Shown piece by piece: positions 10,956 through 22,690 of a stretch of 64,000 nt of DNA (the first letter of the stretch is position 1; each line of letters starts with the position of its first letter). The position numbers and the translations under genes were made by a program. This DNA is from Polyodon spathula (lineage: Eukaryota; Chordata; Actinopteri; Acipenseriformes; Polyodontidae). The DNA lies in contig NC_054536.1 in assembly GCF_017654505.1 (NCBI RefSeq), forward strand, positions 31,742,946 to 31,806,945. Direction: 5' to 3'. The notes under the pieces were generated by a model. That model was given only the letters and a program-made list of their open reading frames with translations, had not been told where the DNA came from and did not search any database.

Positions 10956-12381
10956 TATTATTATTAGTGACTAGTCTGTGTAGTATTGATTCGGATTCAA
11001 AATTTGTTGGAGGTGGGGTATCATTCAAGCTGGCAGGGAGTGGATTGGCTGGTGCGGAAAGAACTGAAACAGGGTTGGCAGTTTGACTGGCTGGTTTTGA
11101 GGGAGGGTGTCGTTTGGATCCAGCTGGTAACAGAATTGTGTTGCATGTCTTTCCTGTTGAATTGTTCTCCAGTAGCTGCGAATTGAGCCTTCATTGCAGT
11201 GTCCTGTCACAGACATATATGATTTTGCTTGTCTCAAGACCAGTGTCAGAAAGTATGTTTAAGTAGCTTTTTATGTTATCAGATTAGTTGTAGATTAGAA
11301 TGTCTTTATGTGTGGATTGATGAAAAATGTAATTCACAGTTAAGCACTTCCAGCGGGCATATTTGCAAAATAGAAGCCCGCTAGATCTGGACGCTGATCG
11401 GTTGTTCACACTCAATTGTTTTTTAATTAAAGATATAAATTGAAGTAGAGATTCAGCTTTACAATAAAACAGCCCATTATTACATAACATGCATAAAATG
11501 AAAAATAACATGCAAAAATAACAGGTGCAATGGTAGCCTTAGTTTCACATTTAATCAAGAAACAAAAAAAAACAAAGCTAAAAATAAAAGTTTGCCACAG
11601 AAAATGGTGAGCGTTAGTCCAACTACAAGGAACCTACTACTCCGCAGTAACCCTCTCTATGCTATTTTGGGATTAGCATTCCTTAAACTGAACTACTGCT
11701 GTTGCTTGCGAAATCCCCGCCTCCCAGCGCCTTCACAAGCACCGTCTTGCAGTTGAAGGGTTCCATATTAGTTCCTGCAGAGCAGACTCTCCCCTCCTTG
11801 ATGTAAACAAACACACGCTTCCGTTCAGCGCCCGCCTGTGTAGCAGTGCCCTTACAGTAGCCTTGAACTGTGACACAGGTACTTTTTTTTTTTAACTCCC
11901 TCCCCACCCCCCACCTCCAGCCAATCTGGACCTGATGTGCTCCACTCTGGCGAGCCTCACTGCCTAATTGGTTGCCCAGCAACACATCTCAGCTGCCCAC
12001 AGTTGCGCAAGAACCAGCAATAGGGCTCTGTGTCACAGTACTGTTTTGGTGGAAGATCCCACATTCATCTAGGGGTGTTACACTCCACAGGTACGCACAT
12101 GTCACCGGTACAGGTTCTAGTGGTCCAATTAAATCGATACACTGTAAGCTGTATTGGTACAAAATTAATATAAGTTAACTTAAAAATAAATAATACAGGA
12201 ATGCAGGCTATAGAGTTTATTGAAAAATAGAGCAGAGCAGGAGCAAGTTGTATTTTACTTCCTGTTTTTGCAGGGGCAGATATTGCTTGCATAACTGAAG
12301 CATGTCTCTTGTAATAATTTAAAGTACCAGTTGGAACCTATTAACAGCAACTAGACGTATAACTTCGTTGAGGGTGTAGAT
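10956..12381. other. Intergenic stretch, nothing firmly recognised
   Basis: There are short overlapping frames on both strands (up to 100 codons at 11683-11985, minus) with no recognisable motif. The stretch from 11690 to 12100 is richer in GC and CpG than its surroundings. TGTGACACAG near 11868 and CTGTGTCACA near 12030 are inverted copies of each other. No element boundary could be proven. Confidence 0.4.
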
Positions 12382-12480
12382 CAGAGGTTCCCACAGTTTT
12401 TTTTGCTGCACCCCTCTTCAGAGATAACTTTTTTTGCTGCTTCCGAGATGCACGCCCCGTGTGCACCCCCCCCTTCTGAG
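12382..12480. mobile_element. hAT-type element terminus, one end only
   Basis: CAGAGGTTCCCACAG at 12382 is a good match to the CAGRGGTTCCCAAA-type terminal repeat of fish hAT elements. It is followed by the usual T-rich then C-rich subterminal sequence. No partner end with an 8-base TSD was found. Confidence 0.4.
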
Positions 12481-13305
12481 AAACAGTACGGTATTTAGAA
12501 AAATATGATTTTTCCAGCATATAATAACATCTTCTTCTAAAGACAGAAAGCAACATAGCACAGTACTGTAGGTCCCTGGACAGATATTGATGACAACTGT
12601 AATAAATCTCCATATTTCTTCTACTGTAAACTATAACAATAACCTCCTATTGAATATTTGATTACATAAATTCAAGTCATAAATGACCTATTAAAAGTAC
12701 AACAATCATCAGCTTACATAATCAAGTTACAGTACAATTTATATAATAGATATCCAATATAATCAAATACATTCTGAATACATTAATGATTGCATAACTG
12801 ATTGTTTCCACCAAACCTTAAGTTTATTACAACATATTTTAAAATCCCTTAAGACCTTCATTTCTGAAGGAAGTGAGTTCCAGAATAAAGTACCTCATAT
12901 AGAGAGAGCTGTTCAATGCCTTTCCACTTTACAATTCCCACATACAGCTTCCCTTGTGAGCCTGTTAGTATCTTCAGAGAACTTTTATATTAATTCATTT
13001 AAGGGTGAAAGAGACCTGTTTGTAGACTGACTGTGTTTGAAAAACTTTTGGAATGAAAGAATGTTCCCGGAGATCTATAGATTTAAGCAAACTAAGACAT
13101 GTACCTGGGCATATTTTCTAAGACATATTTTCATGAATGAAGTATGTGTTCTTTTGTGTGTGAGTCTTTTTTTAAGGCACAGATGAGTAAGAATCACCGG
13201 TAAATCATGAATACATATTTGGAGTACAGATTACATGAAAAATAGAGGGTATATTATTTTAGCTAAAAGATAAGTATACATAAATATTATTCTGTTAAAA
13301 ACAAT
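12481..13305. other. AT-rich spacer, nothing recognised
   Basis: No open frames or motifs of note. Confidence 0.5.
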
Positions 13306-13309
13306 TTAA

Positions 13310-13930
13310 CCACCCAGCTGCTTATCCTGTGATTTCCACATGGAGCGCAAGAGAGTACAAATTTATCACTCCCATGAGAATAAGGTACAGGGGGTTATAT
13401 GAGCATCTTTTGGACATGCTACAGCGAATGAGATGAGGGTATTTATTTCTTTGGTGATGTTACAAGGGGTTGTAATGAAACCTTGTCAGGATTGGTACTG
13501 GTCAAAATGACCGATTCATTCTGTTGATGAAGTACGCTTCACAGATTATAATGTCAATAACAGTGATGCACACCTGTACCCGAAACTGTGAAAAATAGAA
13601 AGTAAGTTTACCACATCAATGATATGGTGCATGATGTCATAAACTTACTTTCTAATTACCCTTTATATGACGTGATTTATACAACTGTCATTATAAGGCT
13701 GCAATTGAAAAAATCATGTTCTGTTATTTACACTTATATAATGCTGCTACTGGAAAAACAATATGTAATGTTGTGATTGATATTGCTATAATGCTACAAT
13801 TGTAAATACATTGTTACTTTGTTGAAAACTGTCGAAATTGCTTATTTGAGGGCTAAAAATGGTGCAAAAAATTTAAATAAAAGCCAATTTTTGACATGGA
13901 AATTGCCAAAATAAATGGGTAGCTGGGTGG
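13310..13930. mobile_element. piggyBac-like MITE (TTAA-bounded), copy 1
   Basis: A 621-base element lies between TTAA at 13306-13309 and TTAA at 13931-13934. Its ends are inverted: CCACCCAGCTGCTTAT on the left, and CCACCCAGCTACCCAT when the right end is read on the other strand. Ten bases match perfectly, then the repeat weakens. TTAA duplication is the signature of piggyBac transposase. There is no transposase frame inside, so it is non-autonomous. It holds a central stem-loop, listed separately. Confidence 0.75.
13597..13653. repeat. Stem-loop inside the piggyBac-like MITE
   Basis: AGAAAGTAAGTTTA (13597-13610) pairs perfectly with TAAACTTACTTTCT (13640-13653). With two mismatches the stem extends to 21 base pairs around a 15-base loop. 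Confidence 0.85.
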
Positions 13931-13934
13931 TTAA

Positions 13935-15108
13935 GTTAAACTTAAATGTATTATTGAAGTGTACTGGTAATTCTGTAATGATTATAAGTGAAGCCAGACG
14001 TGTTTTTATTTTATTTTTCTTGCATGAATTAGGGTAGTAAGCTTTAAATTACAAATTAGCGTCCACAAAGGAACCCGAGACATACAAAGTCTAGAATCAG
14101 GACTATTTCATTTCAATAAGAAGTCAGGAATACCTGCATTAAGACACGCAGGTCATTTTTCACTCCCAGCATAGGGAATGACTAGAGAATAGATTTGTAG
14201 AATTGGCAAGCAGTGAATTGCATATAGAGAATCTAATAGAATAGGAGCTGTAGTTGTTCTTTGCCATTAAGGAAAATGGGAAAAATGAAAGGAAAGTATG
14301 CTGAGAAACATGCAAAATAAAAGAAGACATTTATAAAGTATCTACCGCACTGTTGAGCTTGCAGAGAAGTTGCAAAGTTCACATAAAAAAAGTTAACTTT
14401 ATGTCAAGAGAATGGATGCAAGATCAAACAACAAAATAATCAGATAGTGTTAAAAAAATCTTACAGAGGGAATACAAAATAAGCTCTCTTATGCAGGACT
14501 TAATGCTTCCAATTAAAATTTAGAGAAGAAAATTAATGAGAAAGAATGAATGCCTATGGTATTAAATGATGAACTGAAAGAGCAAATGTACAATGCAGGG
14601 AGCCATCAGGGCTGCTGATAAAGAAAAAGTGTATCACACACAGTAAAACATTAATTTTTTAATAATTTTCTTTGTAACTTCTTTTCAATTATTTTTTTTT
14701 ATATGTGCTTTGGGAGTCTTGCTACAAGTGAGATAAGGAGTTAGAGATAGACTGGTTCCGTAACTATGGTAACACTGATAAGGAACTGAAATTTCTAGGT
14801 GCACTGGTGCAGCTAATTTAGTGTGGTGATTGTGAGCAATGATGGAGATGTTTTGACAACAGAGAAACAAATGTATCCTATCTTTGATTGATAAAAGGAA
14901 GCAGCACTCACAGTAGAGGTTTTGTGAATTTCACGAACCCTTTCAGGGGAAACAAGCCATTGTGCGAGCAGCCATCTGACTTCTCTTTCCATTACAGAAA
15001 AATAAATGCTGCTAACCACACACATAGAGATAATAATCTTTAGCGTTACTTTCAGACTACAGACCAGGCTTGAGGATTTCTTTTTTGAAAGTCATATTTT
15101 ATACTATG
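13935..15108. other. AT-rich spacer, nothing recognised
   Basis: No convincing frame or repeat boundary was seen. The short minus-strand frames at 14685-15025 have no recognised motifs. Confidence 0.5.
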
Positions 15109-15634
15109 TATGTTAACCTATTAAGTGTGGTTTGGGGGGTGGAGCTAGGCCCCCTGCACCCTATCATCTTCTTCCATCAATTAAATCTACTCTAGTTTAT
15201 GCATAGCTAACTACACACAGTTGTTCTGTGTTTTTTCGTTGGTCTTGTGTTTTTTCGTTTCATGTATCACAACAGACCCACATTTAAATTGATTATTTGG
15301 AATGCAGAAGAAAACTCACCTGCAGCAATTTTATTTCTAGAATCAACAAATCTCTGATGATGGCGTCCCCTCTATCCAAATCCAGCAGATAAAATGGCTA
15401 AAGAAATCCATCCGGTATCCTGTTTTATCCTACCACCATAGCGACTCTTTGACTCTACACAACGCTGACCCTCAATATCAGCCGCAGCGGTACAGTACTC
15501 TGTCATGCAGCAACTGTATCCAGTATTCTGACTGCTAGAGAAATCTTCCTTGGCGTGCATTTTCTTTTCCCAAAGCAGGAGTAATCTGACTCCATTTAAC
15601 CAGAATTGGATCATGGCTTTCATAGTTAATGCAA

Positions 15635-16181
15635 AATAATCTTTACATCTGGCACCAGCTACTATCAAATCCTATTTGTCAGGAATTGAACACCAATTTT
15701 GCTTGATGTCTATCCCTTCTCCTACTATACTATGAATCCCAGTTGTTCGTCTCCTCTGGCGAGATATTTCCAAGTGCTCTCAGGCTCCACCTGCTCGCCT
15801 GGCTATCTCTATAGTCATTCTAGGCAACTTGATTATTTTGTCAGCCAAGGCTGCTTTTTTCCTTTGGACAATTTAACTAAGGCAATCATATGCCTAACAG
15901 TATTTTGGGGTTTTGAGATGCTCCAGATATATAGTTCCTTCTATTTCCAGCTTTCCTAATCTAGGTAACTGATGCAGTGACCCCAAGCTCATTCCAGATT
16001 CCAACTTCATCCTATTCCTTCGAATTTCAAAAATGGATCAGCTGCGGCAAGGACAATGTATCCAGCTTTCAAAAATCAACTCTCCTCTGTGCCCCTACAC
16101 TTTCATGCTGAAGTACATCGCAGAACGCAAGGCCATTTTATCCTCTGACCCTTCATTCTTCAATTCAAGCAGGTCCTTTGT

Positions 16182-16212
<31 letters not shown>

Positions 16213-16560
16213 TCTATGCCCATATGCTTCCATGCTGAAATACATTACAGAACATAAACCCAAATCTCCTTCCGACCCCCTATTCATTAATGCAAGTGGT
16301 TCTGTTTTCTACATTGATTTGTTCTCGGCTCTCCGCTTTGGTATCCAGAGCAGGTCTTTGCCCGCAATTCTATACTCTGCATTCATTCAGAATCAGGGCA
16401 GCAACTTCAGACCAAAGATTAACCAGCATCTAATAAAAAAATATGGGACACTGGACCTCACTTACATTCGTTCTTCACCAGCCAAAATAACATCTATTGC
16501 TACTATGTCCACAATGTGGACGACCTATTGGCCTGGGCCACAAAAGGTGTCCTCCTAAAA
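15635..16560 (+). pseudogene. Tyrosine recombinase (Ngaro/DIRS type), degenerate
   Basis: The intact protein would join the circular DNA copy of the element to the chromosome without making TSDs. At about 15650-15720 one frame reads LAPATIKSYLSGIEHQF, the start of the core-binding domain of this family. A Pro/Arg-rich segment and a PLF-type segment follow. At 16230-16560 a 108-codon frame contains SDPLFINASGSVFYIDLF and later HLIKKYGTLDLTYIRSSPAK, corresponding to the HLIK..GxW..xxYxxYIR region near the catalytic Tyr. The expected HSFRIG-type box is degraded. Several frames are used and stops intervene. A segment of about 95 bases is duplicated around a poly-A run, as listed next. Confidence 0.6.
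16080..16304 (+). repeat. Duplicated segment of about 95 bases separated by poly-A
   Basis: 16080-16178 and 16207-16304 are diverged copies. Both start TCTCCTCTRTGCCC and run through CATGCTGAARTACAT, coding for similar peptides (FMLKYIAER and MLKYITEHK). Between them lie 25 A residues (16182-16206). A local tandem duplication, or insertion of a retroposed piece with its poly-A tail, could explain it. Confidence 0.75.
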
Positions 16561-16580
16561 AGTGAAGGACCCTATTGAAG

Positions 16581-16907
16581 TCCAAGTGAAATCAGATATT
16601 ATCCAAATAATTAATACTGCAGTTGATTTTCTTCCAGGATGGTTCTGAGAAATTAAGTCATTGCTGATTCTGATGGTGATTCAAACAACAGGACCTGGAC
16701 AGATACAACCATGGAACGTGTAGCTGGCCTACTGTGGACATTTTTGTAGATAATGTGAAATTTGGTGACAATGTGAAACTGTAGTGTTGAAGGTCTAAAT
16801 TGAATGTAGGGAAATTAATAGTAATGTTATTTATAACAATGGGTTAGCAATAGAAGTGTTTTATACAAAATGAATACATCTGTAGGTATTGTAGAGAATA
16901 TCAAATA
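16581..16907. other. Spacer, nothing recognised
   Basis: About 330 bases of AT-rich sequence between the Ngaro-like and Tc1 remnants, with no features. Confidence 0.5.
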
Positions 16908-17824
16908 TGTAAAATGTTGGTCCCATGTTTCATGAGCTAAAATAAAAGATCCCAGACATTTTCCATACGCACAAAAAGCTTATTTCTCACAAATGTTGTG
17001 CACAAATTTGTTTACATCCCTGTTAGTGGGCATTTCTCCTTTGCCAAGATAATCCATCAACCTGACAGGTGTGGCATATCAAGAAGCTGATTAAACAGCA
17101 TGATCATTACAAAGGTGCAACTTGTGCTGGGGACAATAAAAGGCCACTCTAAAATGTGCAGTTTTGTCACACAACACAATGCCACAGATGTCTCAAGTTT
17201 TGAGGGAGCGTGCAATTGGCATGCTGACTGCAGGAATGTCCACCAGAGCTGTTGCCAGAGAATTGAATGTTCATTTCTCTACCACAAGTTGCCTCCAGTT
17301 TCGTTTTAGAGAATTTGGCAGTACGTCCAACCGACCTCACAACCGCAGACCACGTGTAACCACGCCAGCCCAGGACCTCCACATCCGGCTTCTTCACTTG
17401 CGGGATCGTCTGAGACCAGCCACCCGGACAGTTGATGAAACTGTGGGTTTGCACAACCAAAGAATTTCTGCACAAACTGGCAGAAACCGTCTCAGGGAAG
17501 CACATCTGTGTTCCAGTTCCCGCCAATATCAAGCAACGTCGCACATCCATTGAAAGAAGTGGGACAACATTCCACAGGCCACAATCAACAGCCTGATCAA
17601 CTCTATGCGAAGGAGATGTGTCTCACTGCGTGAGGCAAATGGTGGTCACACCAGATACTGACTGGTTTTCTGATCCACGCCCCTACCTTTTTTTTTTTAA
17701 GGTATCTGTGACCAACAGATGCATATCTGTATTCCTAGTCATGTGAAATCCATAGATTAGGGCCTGATGACTTTATTTCAATTGACTGATTTCCTTATAT
17801 GAACTGTAACTTTTGTTCAGTATA
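16908..17824 (+). mobile_element. Tc1-type transposon with internal deletion, copy 2
   Basis: This is a different Tc1 family from the one at 104. The left part carries GTTGGTCCCATGTTTCATGAG and ATTTCTCACAAATGTTGTGC. The right end has TTCAATTGACTGATTTCC and finishes TTTTGTTCAGTATA at 17824, a typical terminal repeat of a common fish Tc1 family. The outermost left terminal repeat is missing or eroded. At about 920 bases it is well below the usual size of about 1.6 kb, because the middle of the transposase gene is deleted. Confidence 0.85.
17179..17553 (+). pseudogene. Tc1 transposase N-terminal DNA-binding half
   Basis: The frame from the ATG at 17179, or 17164 in the same frame, codes for the N-terminal paired-like DNA-binding region. 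MPQMSQVLRERAIGMLTAGM is followed by STRAVARELNVH (first helix-turn-helix). GSTSNRPHNRRPRVTTPAQD (GRPR-like AT-hook linker) and the second helix-turn-helix up to NRLREAHL come next. After that the frame changes and ends at 17551. The catalytic DDE domain is absent; only a scrap resembling the family's C-terminal region (NSMRRRCVSLREANGGHTRY) survives at about 17590-17660. The truncated product could at most bind DNA. Confidence 0.85.
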
Positions 17825-17826
17825 TA

Positions 17827-18133
17827 ATGGAGGTTTGTACAACTGTAGAAAGAAAAGAAACTCCCAGTGTGTTACAAATAATTGATTAGGCATGCATGTA
17901 TAATTTTAGTACTTGCTCAACATATAGTGATACTTTCTGTAGTTGCAGTTTTTAAAAGACTCTGATCTGCATAATAGAACTGGTAATAGAATTAAAATGT
18001 GGATAATCACACATAATTTATTAAATGCACCCCCTTCACCACTAAGACTGCTCACATTTTCCAGGTTATTCACTGTTATGGTAAAATGTGGTGCTTTATC
18101 GCTATGACAACTAAACATTGGGTACAAAGGAGG
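17827..18133. other. Spacer, nothing recognised
   Basis: About 300 AT-rich bases with a short minus-strand frame and no motif. Confidence 0.5.
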
Positions 18134-18509
18134 TGTAGCAGGGTAGCGTCATTAATGAGACTCACAACCTTGGAGCTGCAGTTTAGCACTGTCACACACT
18201 TTTAACAACAAACACAAATAACAGGCACAAGAGCCAAAACAAAAAGTTCAAACAAAAACTGTCCAGACTGGGTAGAACCATCACTGAACTTTGTAAACTA
18301 AAAACACTCACCTACTCCCTCTACCAGACAAAGGATTTCTGGTTGCTTTTAATACAGATGGCCACTCCCCAGTTAGCACCATTTAGCACTAACTGGAGAA
18401 TGGCCACACCTGTGATTGCTGGCAGAGATACAAATGAACTCCATCCCTGCCAAACCTATATTCCCAACACCCACACATATTTTATATTTAGATCTTTTGC
18501 CCTGCCACA
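18134..18509 (-). mobile_element. Candidate solo LTR, family B
   Basis: Read on the minus strand the block begins TGTGGCAGGGCAAAAG and ends ACCCTGCTACA. It therefore has TG...CA ends and an inverted TGTRGCAGGG at each end. Its length of 376 bases is plausible for an LTR. The flanking 5-mers (GGAGG and AACAT) do not match, so insertion is not proven. A related end lies at about 38950-38968. Confidence 0.45.
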
Positions 18510-19611
18510 AACATATATTTAATATTTAAATAATAAATCAAATATTTATGATATGTAAACATATATTACAGTAAATTGAGTAAAAGATTCTGATACAAAA
18601 TATGAAACCTTAACATTTAAATTCCATTGATGGAAACTATAAAACATTTTCAAGGTCGCACAGATATAGTTAAGGTTTGAACAAAAGTATTGTTTATAGT
18701 CGATTTTGCAATCAGCTCAAAAGGTGGATAAAACTCCACCAATATATATGAAGATTTTTATTTGTGGTTGGATTGGCAGGGTAGCATTTGGTTGAATACT
18801 TTTTGAGATACAGAGTGTCTTTTTTCTTTTAGAAATGACTAAGATGATTTTTTATACACCTGTTTCTCAGAAAGTATAGCAAATTAAGGAACCACGTTCG
18901 TCATACACGTAGTCCCATGTGAATCTGGCCCAATCGTGGCATGTCTGGACTGGGCCAGTGTCAAACTGTATTACAGCCCGGAATCAGGCCAACGGAACCG
19001 GCCTGGAGTCTGTTCAACAGAACTTGCCAAGAGCTCATACACTGTAACCACTTTGGAATAAACTCACTCTACAAATCAAATATAATCTTTCTTATTTTTA
19101 AACCTCTAAAAACCACAACCCCACGTGTAACTTAAATATTTGAATTTCAAGAATATTGATCTTAGGCTGGCTTTTCTTAATAAAATCCCAGTACCTTAAA
19201 GGCTTTTTCATGTATTAGAGAAAATAAAATACAACACACAAATTTTGTGAATAAACAACACAATTTATTTACAATTACATGAAGTGGAAATAAAATCTGT
19301 GAACAATGAACATTTTAAAGATTAAATTAATTAAATTAAGAGAATAAAAAAAGGAAACTGTTGCCTTAGAAAGGGTTATGTTATGTTGTGGTTATTTGCA
19401 GTGGGCTGTTAGAGTCTACAATTAATATTTTCTCTCTTGCTCTCTGTCCTCCTGCTATGTCTCCAACCAGCTGGAACCATCATTTTACAACCGCCTCAAT
19501 TTCCCCATCTGCCACTTTGGACGTCAGGCTGTTCTTCCTAACAGCACATTCAGTAATGCAAAAAATAGAATAAATAAAAAAATTATATAAAGTTAAAGAT
19601 TCACCTCAGGG
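18510..19611. other. AT-rich spacer, nothing recognised
   Basis: No gene or element boundary was found. Confidence 0.5.
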
Positions 19612-19770
19612 CAGTGTTGGAGAAGCTAATTTCAAAACGAAAATAGCTACTCCCCCCCAAAACAACTTGCTAAACTTCAAGTTACTTTGGAAAATATGTA
19701 GCTAGCTACAGTTACAGCTACTTAGAAAAAGTAGCTTGCTACTTTCAAAGCTACTTTTATGTTCTTATAA
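19612..19770. mobile_element. hAT-type terminus with AAGTTACTT-like subterminal repeats
   Basis: CAGTGTTGGAGAAGCTA at 19612 is a typical hAT terminal repeat of fish. The next 150 bases contain many copies of the AGCTACTT / AAGTAGC motif in both orientations, as in the subterminal regions of that family. No opposite end with a matching 8-base duplication was seen. Confidence 0.5.
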
Positions 19771-20272
19771 AAATATAAAACAAAAGAGGCTAGCAACTCC
19801 TAATCACAGTATGCGCTCAATAGTCTCTTGTACAGGGCTATTAACATGTAATAACGTTTAGTAAGGGAAGCTCTTGTTGATGCCACACAAAAACAACACT
19901 TAAAAATAGGAAACTGACAAATGATTTCGCTTTGAAAGAAAAATGTCCTTGCCAATGGTGAAGAGGCAGTTCACAGGCTGCACTGACAAGGTAACCTGCG
20001 CTCAACTTGAAAAACACCTTCTTGAGCACTGGCAAGAACTGCTTTAAAATGAATTTCTAACTGGATTTAAAAAAAAAAGGTCTACTTAATTGTTATTGTT
20101 TATACCTTTAGTTGTGTAAGACTAAATGCATTATCATGGAAGCTCTTGTTACCTTACTAAAATGCCCTTTGTCAACAAAATAACACATAATAACTGGCAT
20201 TGCAGTAAAATGAAATGTCTGCAGTGCATGAAATCATAAAGAAATGAAAATCCACTTTCCAAAAACAACATC
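19771..20272. other. Spacer left of the hAT element
   Basis: About 500 AT-rich bases; nothing recognised. Confidence 0.5.
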
Positions 20273-20819
20273 CTTTAATGCAGGGGTAGGCAACCTCAAC
20301 GAAGCCAGGAGCCACTGTGGCAGGCCACAAAACAGCTTGTGGGCTGCCACTACAAAACTGAACAATTTTTAACCTAATTATCAGGCTGTCACCAAAACTT
20401 ACAGAAACACATTTGGGCAAATCATGGAGTATAATTATACTGTATTTATTAAAGAAAAGGAAATCTTTTCACAAAGACATTACTGCTATACCGCTGCTAT
20501 CATCTTTTCAGTCAACAATCTTAAACCACACAGAATTCACAATGTAAAACCACACAGAATTCAAACAGTGCTTAAGACTAATCCGTGCAACAGCAAAGAT
20601 AAATAACTATTTAAATGGTTTTTATTTACAATAACTAGCTGCTTATTAATTCTCTCTTTCTCAAAAAAACTTCCAACGAAAAATAAGTGCACAAACACTA
20701 TTGTGAAGGTACGTAGATTACCACCAAAATAAGCCATAACACACAAATGCAAGTTTAAGTGTTAGACACGTTGTGCAATCAACGTACCTCGGCGCGAAAA
20801 ATTATTTCCTTGTACTGTG

Positions 20820-22480
20820 CATCAACCTGCCGGTGATTTAAAGCTGATGCATGGATGAAATTCACTACTTTGATCAGCAGTCTCGCAGTAGGTCAGAATG
20901 CCTTGTTTGCGCACAAACTCTCCTGATGGATATGCAATTGTAACAGGGAGAGATCTGTGCTGACTCTGCTGGCGTGTTCACGGTCTGCAGGAAGAGGGCG
21001 GCAGTCGTCCAACAACCGCCTGTGAGTCATGGCAGTGACACGGGGAGGTGGGAAAGTGGGTGTGTAGACTTTCCCCCTCTCTGAATGGCTGAGAGGCGTG
21101 TCTTGGGAGACTGTTAGCCCTATAAATTAACGCTCCATTGTTTCCTCAGGTCTGCCCCCACTTAGACGCACCGAGAGTGCGGAAGCTCTGATCCAGGACC
21201 GGGACTCAGGCGAAACAAAGAGAGTTTCATAGCGAGACAGAGAGAGCGGGGAACCCTTGGGTAGACCCCGGCGTATTGTGACAGAACAGGCTAGTTAGAT
21301 TACAGAGTAGGATGGTGATCCGGGTCGTGCGGGTAGCGACGACCGGGATAACGCTGCCGAGTGCAGCACCTTTTATTTGTAGTTTTATTACTGTTTTATT
21401 TTCCATTGTTCTTTTCGCCTTCTGTTTTCATTATTATTTCTTTGAGCACCTGCGAGTGCACTTGCTGTTCACGTACCAGCTGTGGTATTTCCGTGGTGCT
21501 GTCTATCATCGTTGATAGGCAGCCCACGGTCAACAGTGCCCTCTGCCGGAAAAAGCAAGAACTGTTTGAAAATAAAACTGGGCACCTGTGTGGTGTTTTC
21601 AAGTACACCTGTCTGTCTCCTAGTCAGTGAATTACCCACACCCATTCCACAGCAATGAAAAGCAAGTCATTGGTGGTCTGAATGCAATTCCTTGGACAAG
21701 TGCTTTCACACCAAAGCCAAAAACCTGACTGTACAGCTCCTTCATTGCTGCAGCACCATCTGTTGTGTAAGAGGCAGGTTTTTGCAAATCAAGATCGAAC
21801 CTTGCCACAACTTGAAGGTTGGCATCAAGAATGTCCTTACCTCTTGTACGGTCTTTCAATGGGTGCAGGGCAAGCAGATCCTCTTTAATTTCCTCATCTT
21901 TTGTCACATACCTTGCCCAAATGCACAGTTGTGCTGTCTGTTATGTCCGTCGATTCATCCAAGGCAACACTGAAAGACAGGCACTCGTGAAGTTTTTCTT
22001 TCAGCTGCCTCTTCAAGTTCTCTGCCATTTCCCTGATATGTGATGCAACTGTTTTTGCACTGATAGGGATGTTTTTTTCTATCTGACAGATATTGTCTTT
22101 TTCTTTAGTGTGGAGATTTTCCGAAATTAGCTCCACACATGCAACTATGCAGTCTTTAACAATGTCAACAGTGAAGGTTTTTTATTTTTTACCTCTTGCA
22201 AGAATTGCAAGAGCTGTAAGCTCGGGTTCTGACATGAATCGTCTCAAGCCTGTTTTTTGTTTCTGGTGGCATTGTTTCAGTCGCTCGATGTCCACTATCA
22301 TAGACAATCGGAAATTTCTTTGAAAAGTCCCCATAAACATTTTCGAAATGTCTTCTCACATTATATGTCTTGCAAATTACAAACTCGTTACACAGTAAGC
22401 CCACAGGTTTGTCATTGCTTTCTACAAAACAAAAATCAATTTTCTCAATTGGGTTGAAATGAGCGGTTTTCTCTGGAAAT
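20820..22480 (-). pseudogene. hAT transposase pseudogene (GTF2IRD2/ZBED-like type), interrupted by an LTR
   Basis: Reading from 22480 leftward on the minus strand: an N-terminal segment with VGLLCNEFVICKTYNVRRHF (possible zinc-finger-like C/H residues); a helical segment ISENLHTKEKDNICQIE; then VALDESTDITDSTT at about 21930-21970, the conserved hAT block with the first catalytic Asp. After a frameshift comes GKDILDANLQVVARFDLDL and then TTDGAAAMKE, the second catalytic block. Beyond the inserted LTR the gene continues at about 20930-20830, with IHQESLCA and VVNFIHASALNHRQ in different frames. The C-terminal hATC domain is absent. At least two frameshifts and several stops make it inactive. 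The family assignment rests on the order of these blocks. Confidence 0.8.
20939..21651 (+). mobile_element. Solo LTR, 713 bases, TSD GCAAT, nested in the hAT
   Basis: The element starts TGTAACAGGGAGAG and ends CCCATTCCACA. The 5-base duplication GCAAT is perfect at 20934-20938 and 21652-21656. A TATA box (TATAAA, 21121-21126) and a polyadenylation signal (AATAAA, 21571-21576) in the expected order show plus orientation. No internal retroviral-type genes remain, so this is a solo LTR left by recombination between two LTRs. It splits the hAT transposase pseudogene and is therefore younger than the hAT insertion. Confidence 0.92.
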
Positions 22481-22483
22481 GTT

Positions 22484-22690
22484 TAATAATAATATAATAT
22501 TAATCTTTATTTCATAGTGGACCACCATCACAAAGCGCTTTACAAGATATGAGACTAGGGTGTGTGAACTGTGCATCAGCTGCAGAGTCACTTACAACAA
22601 CATCTCACCTGAAAGACAGAGCACAAGGAGGTTAAGTGACTTGCTCAGGGTCACACAATGAGTCAATGGCTGAGCTGGACTAGCCTGAAC
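22484..22690 (-). mobile_element. SINE with L2-like tail, minus-strand copy lacking the tRNA head
   Basis: On the minus strand the sequence matches the body and tail of the SINE at 43525-43805. Shared strings include GTGTGACCCTGAGCAAGTCAC, GTAAGTGACTCTGCAGCTGATG, CTTGTAAAGCGCTTTGTGATG and GTGGTCCACTATGAAA. The tRNA-like promoter head is replaced by unrelated sequence right of about 22680. TSDs are not clear. Confidence 0.8.

Larger units (their letters stand above)
15109..16580 (+). mobile_element. Ngaro-like tyrosine-recombinase retrotransposon, copy A (deleted)
   Basis: The left end (15109-15330) shares sequence with 54310-54460: TAACNTATTRAGTGTGGTT, GGAGCTAGGC, and a CTTGTGTTTTYTCGTT string. 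It is followed by a gap without recognisable gag or reverse transcriptase and then by a tyrosine recombinase remnant (15635-16560). The order (terminal repeat, then recombinase) fits an Ngaro-type element that lost its middle. The right terminal repeat was not identified. Confidence 0.55.
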
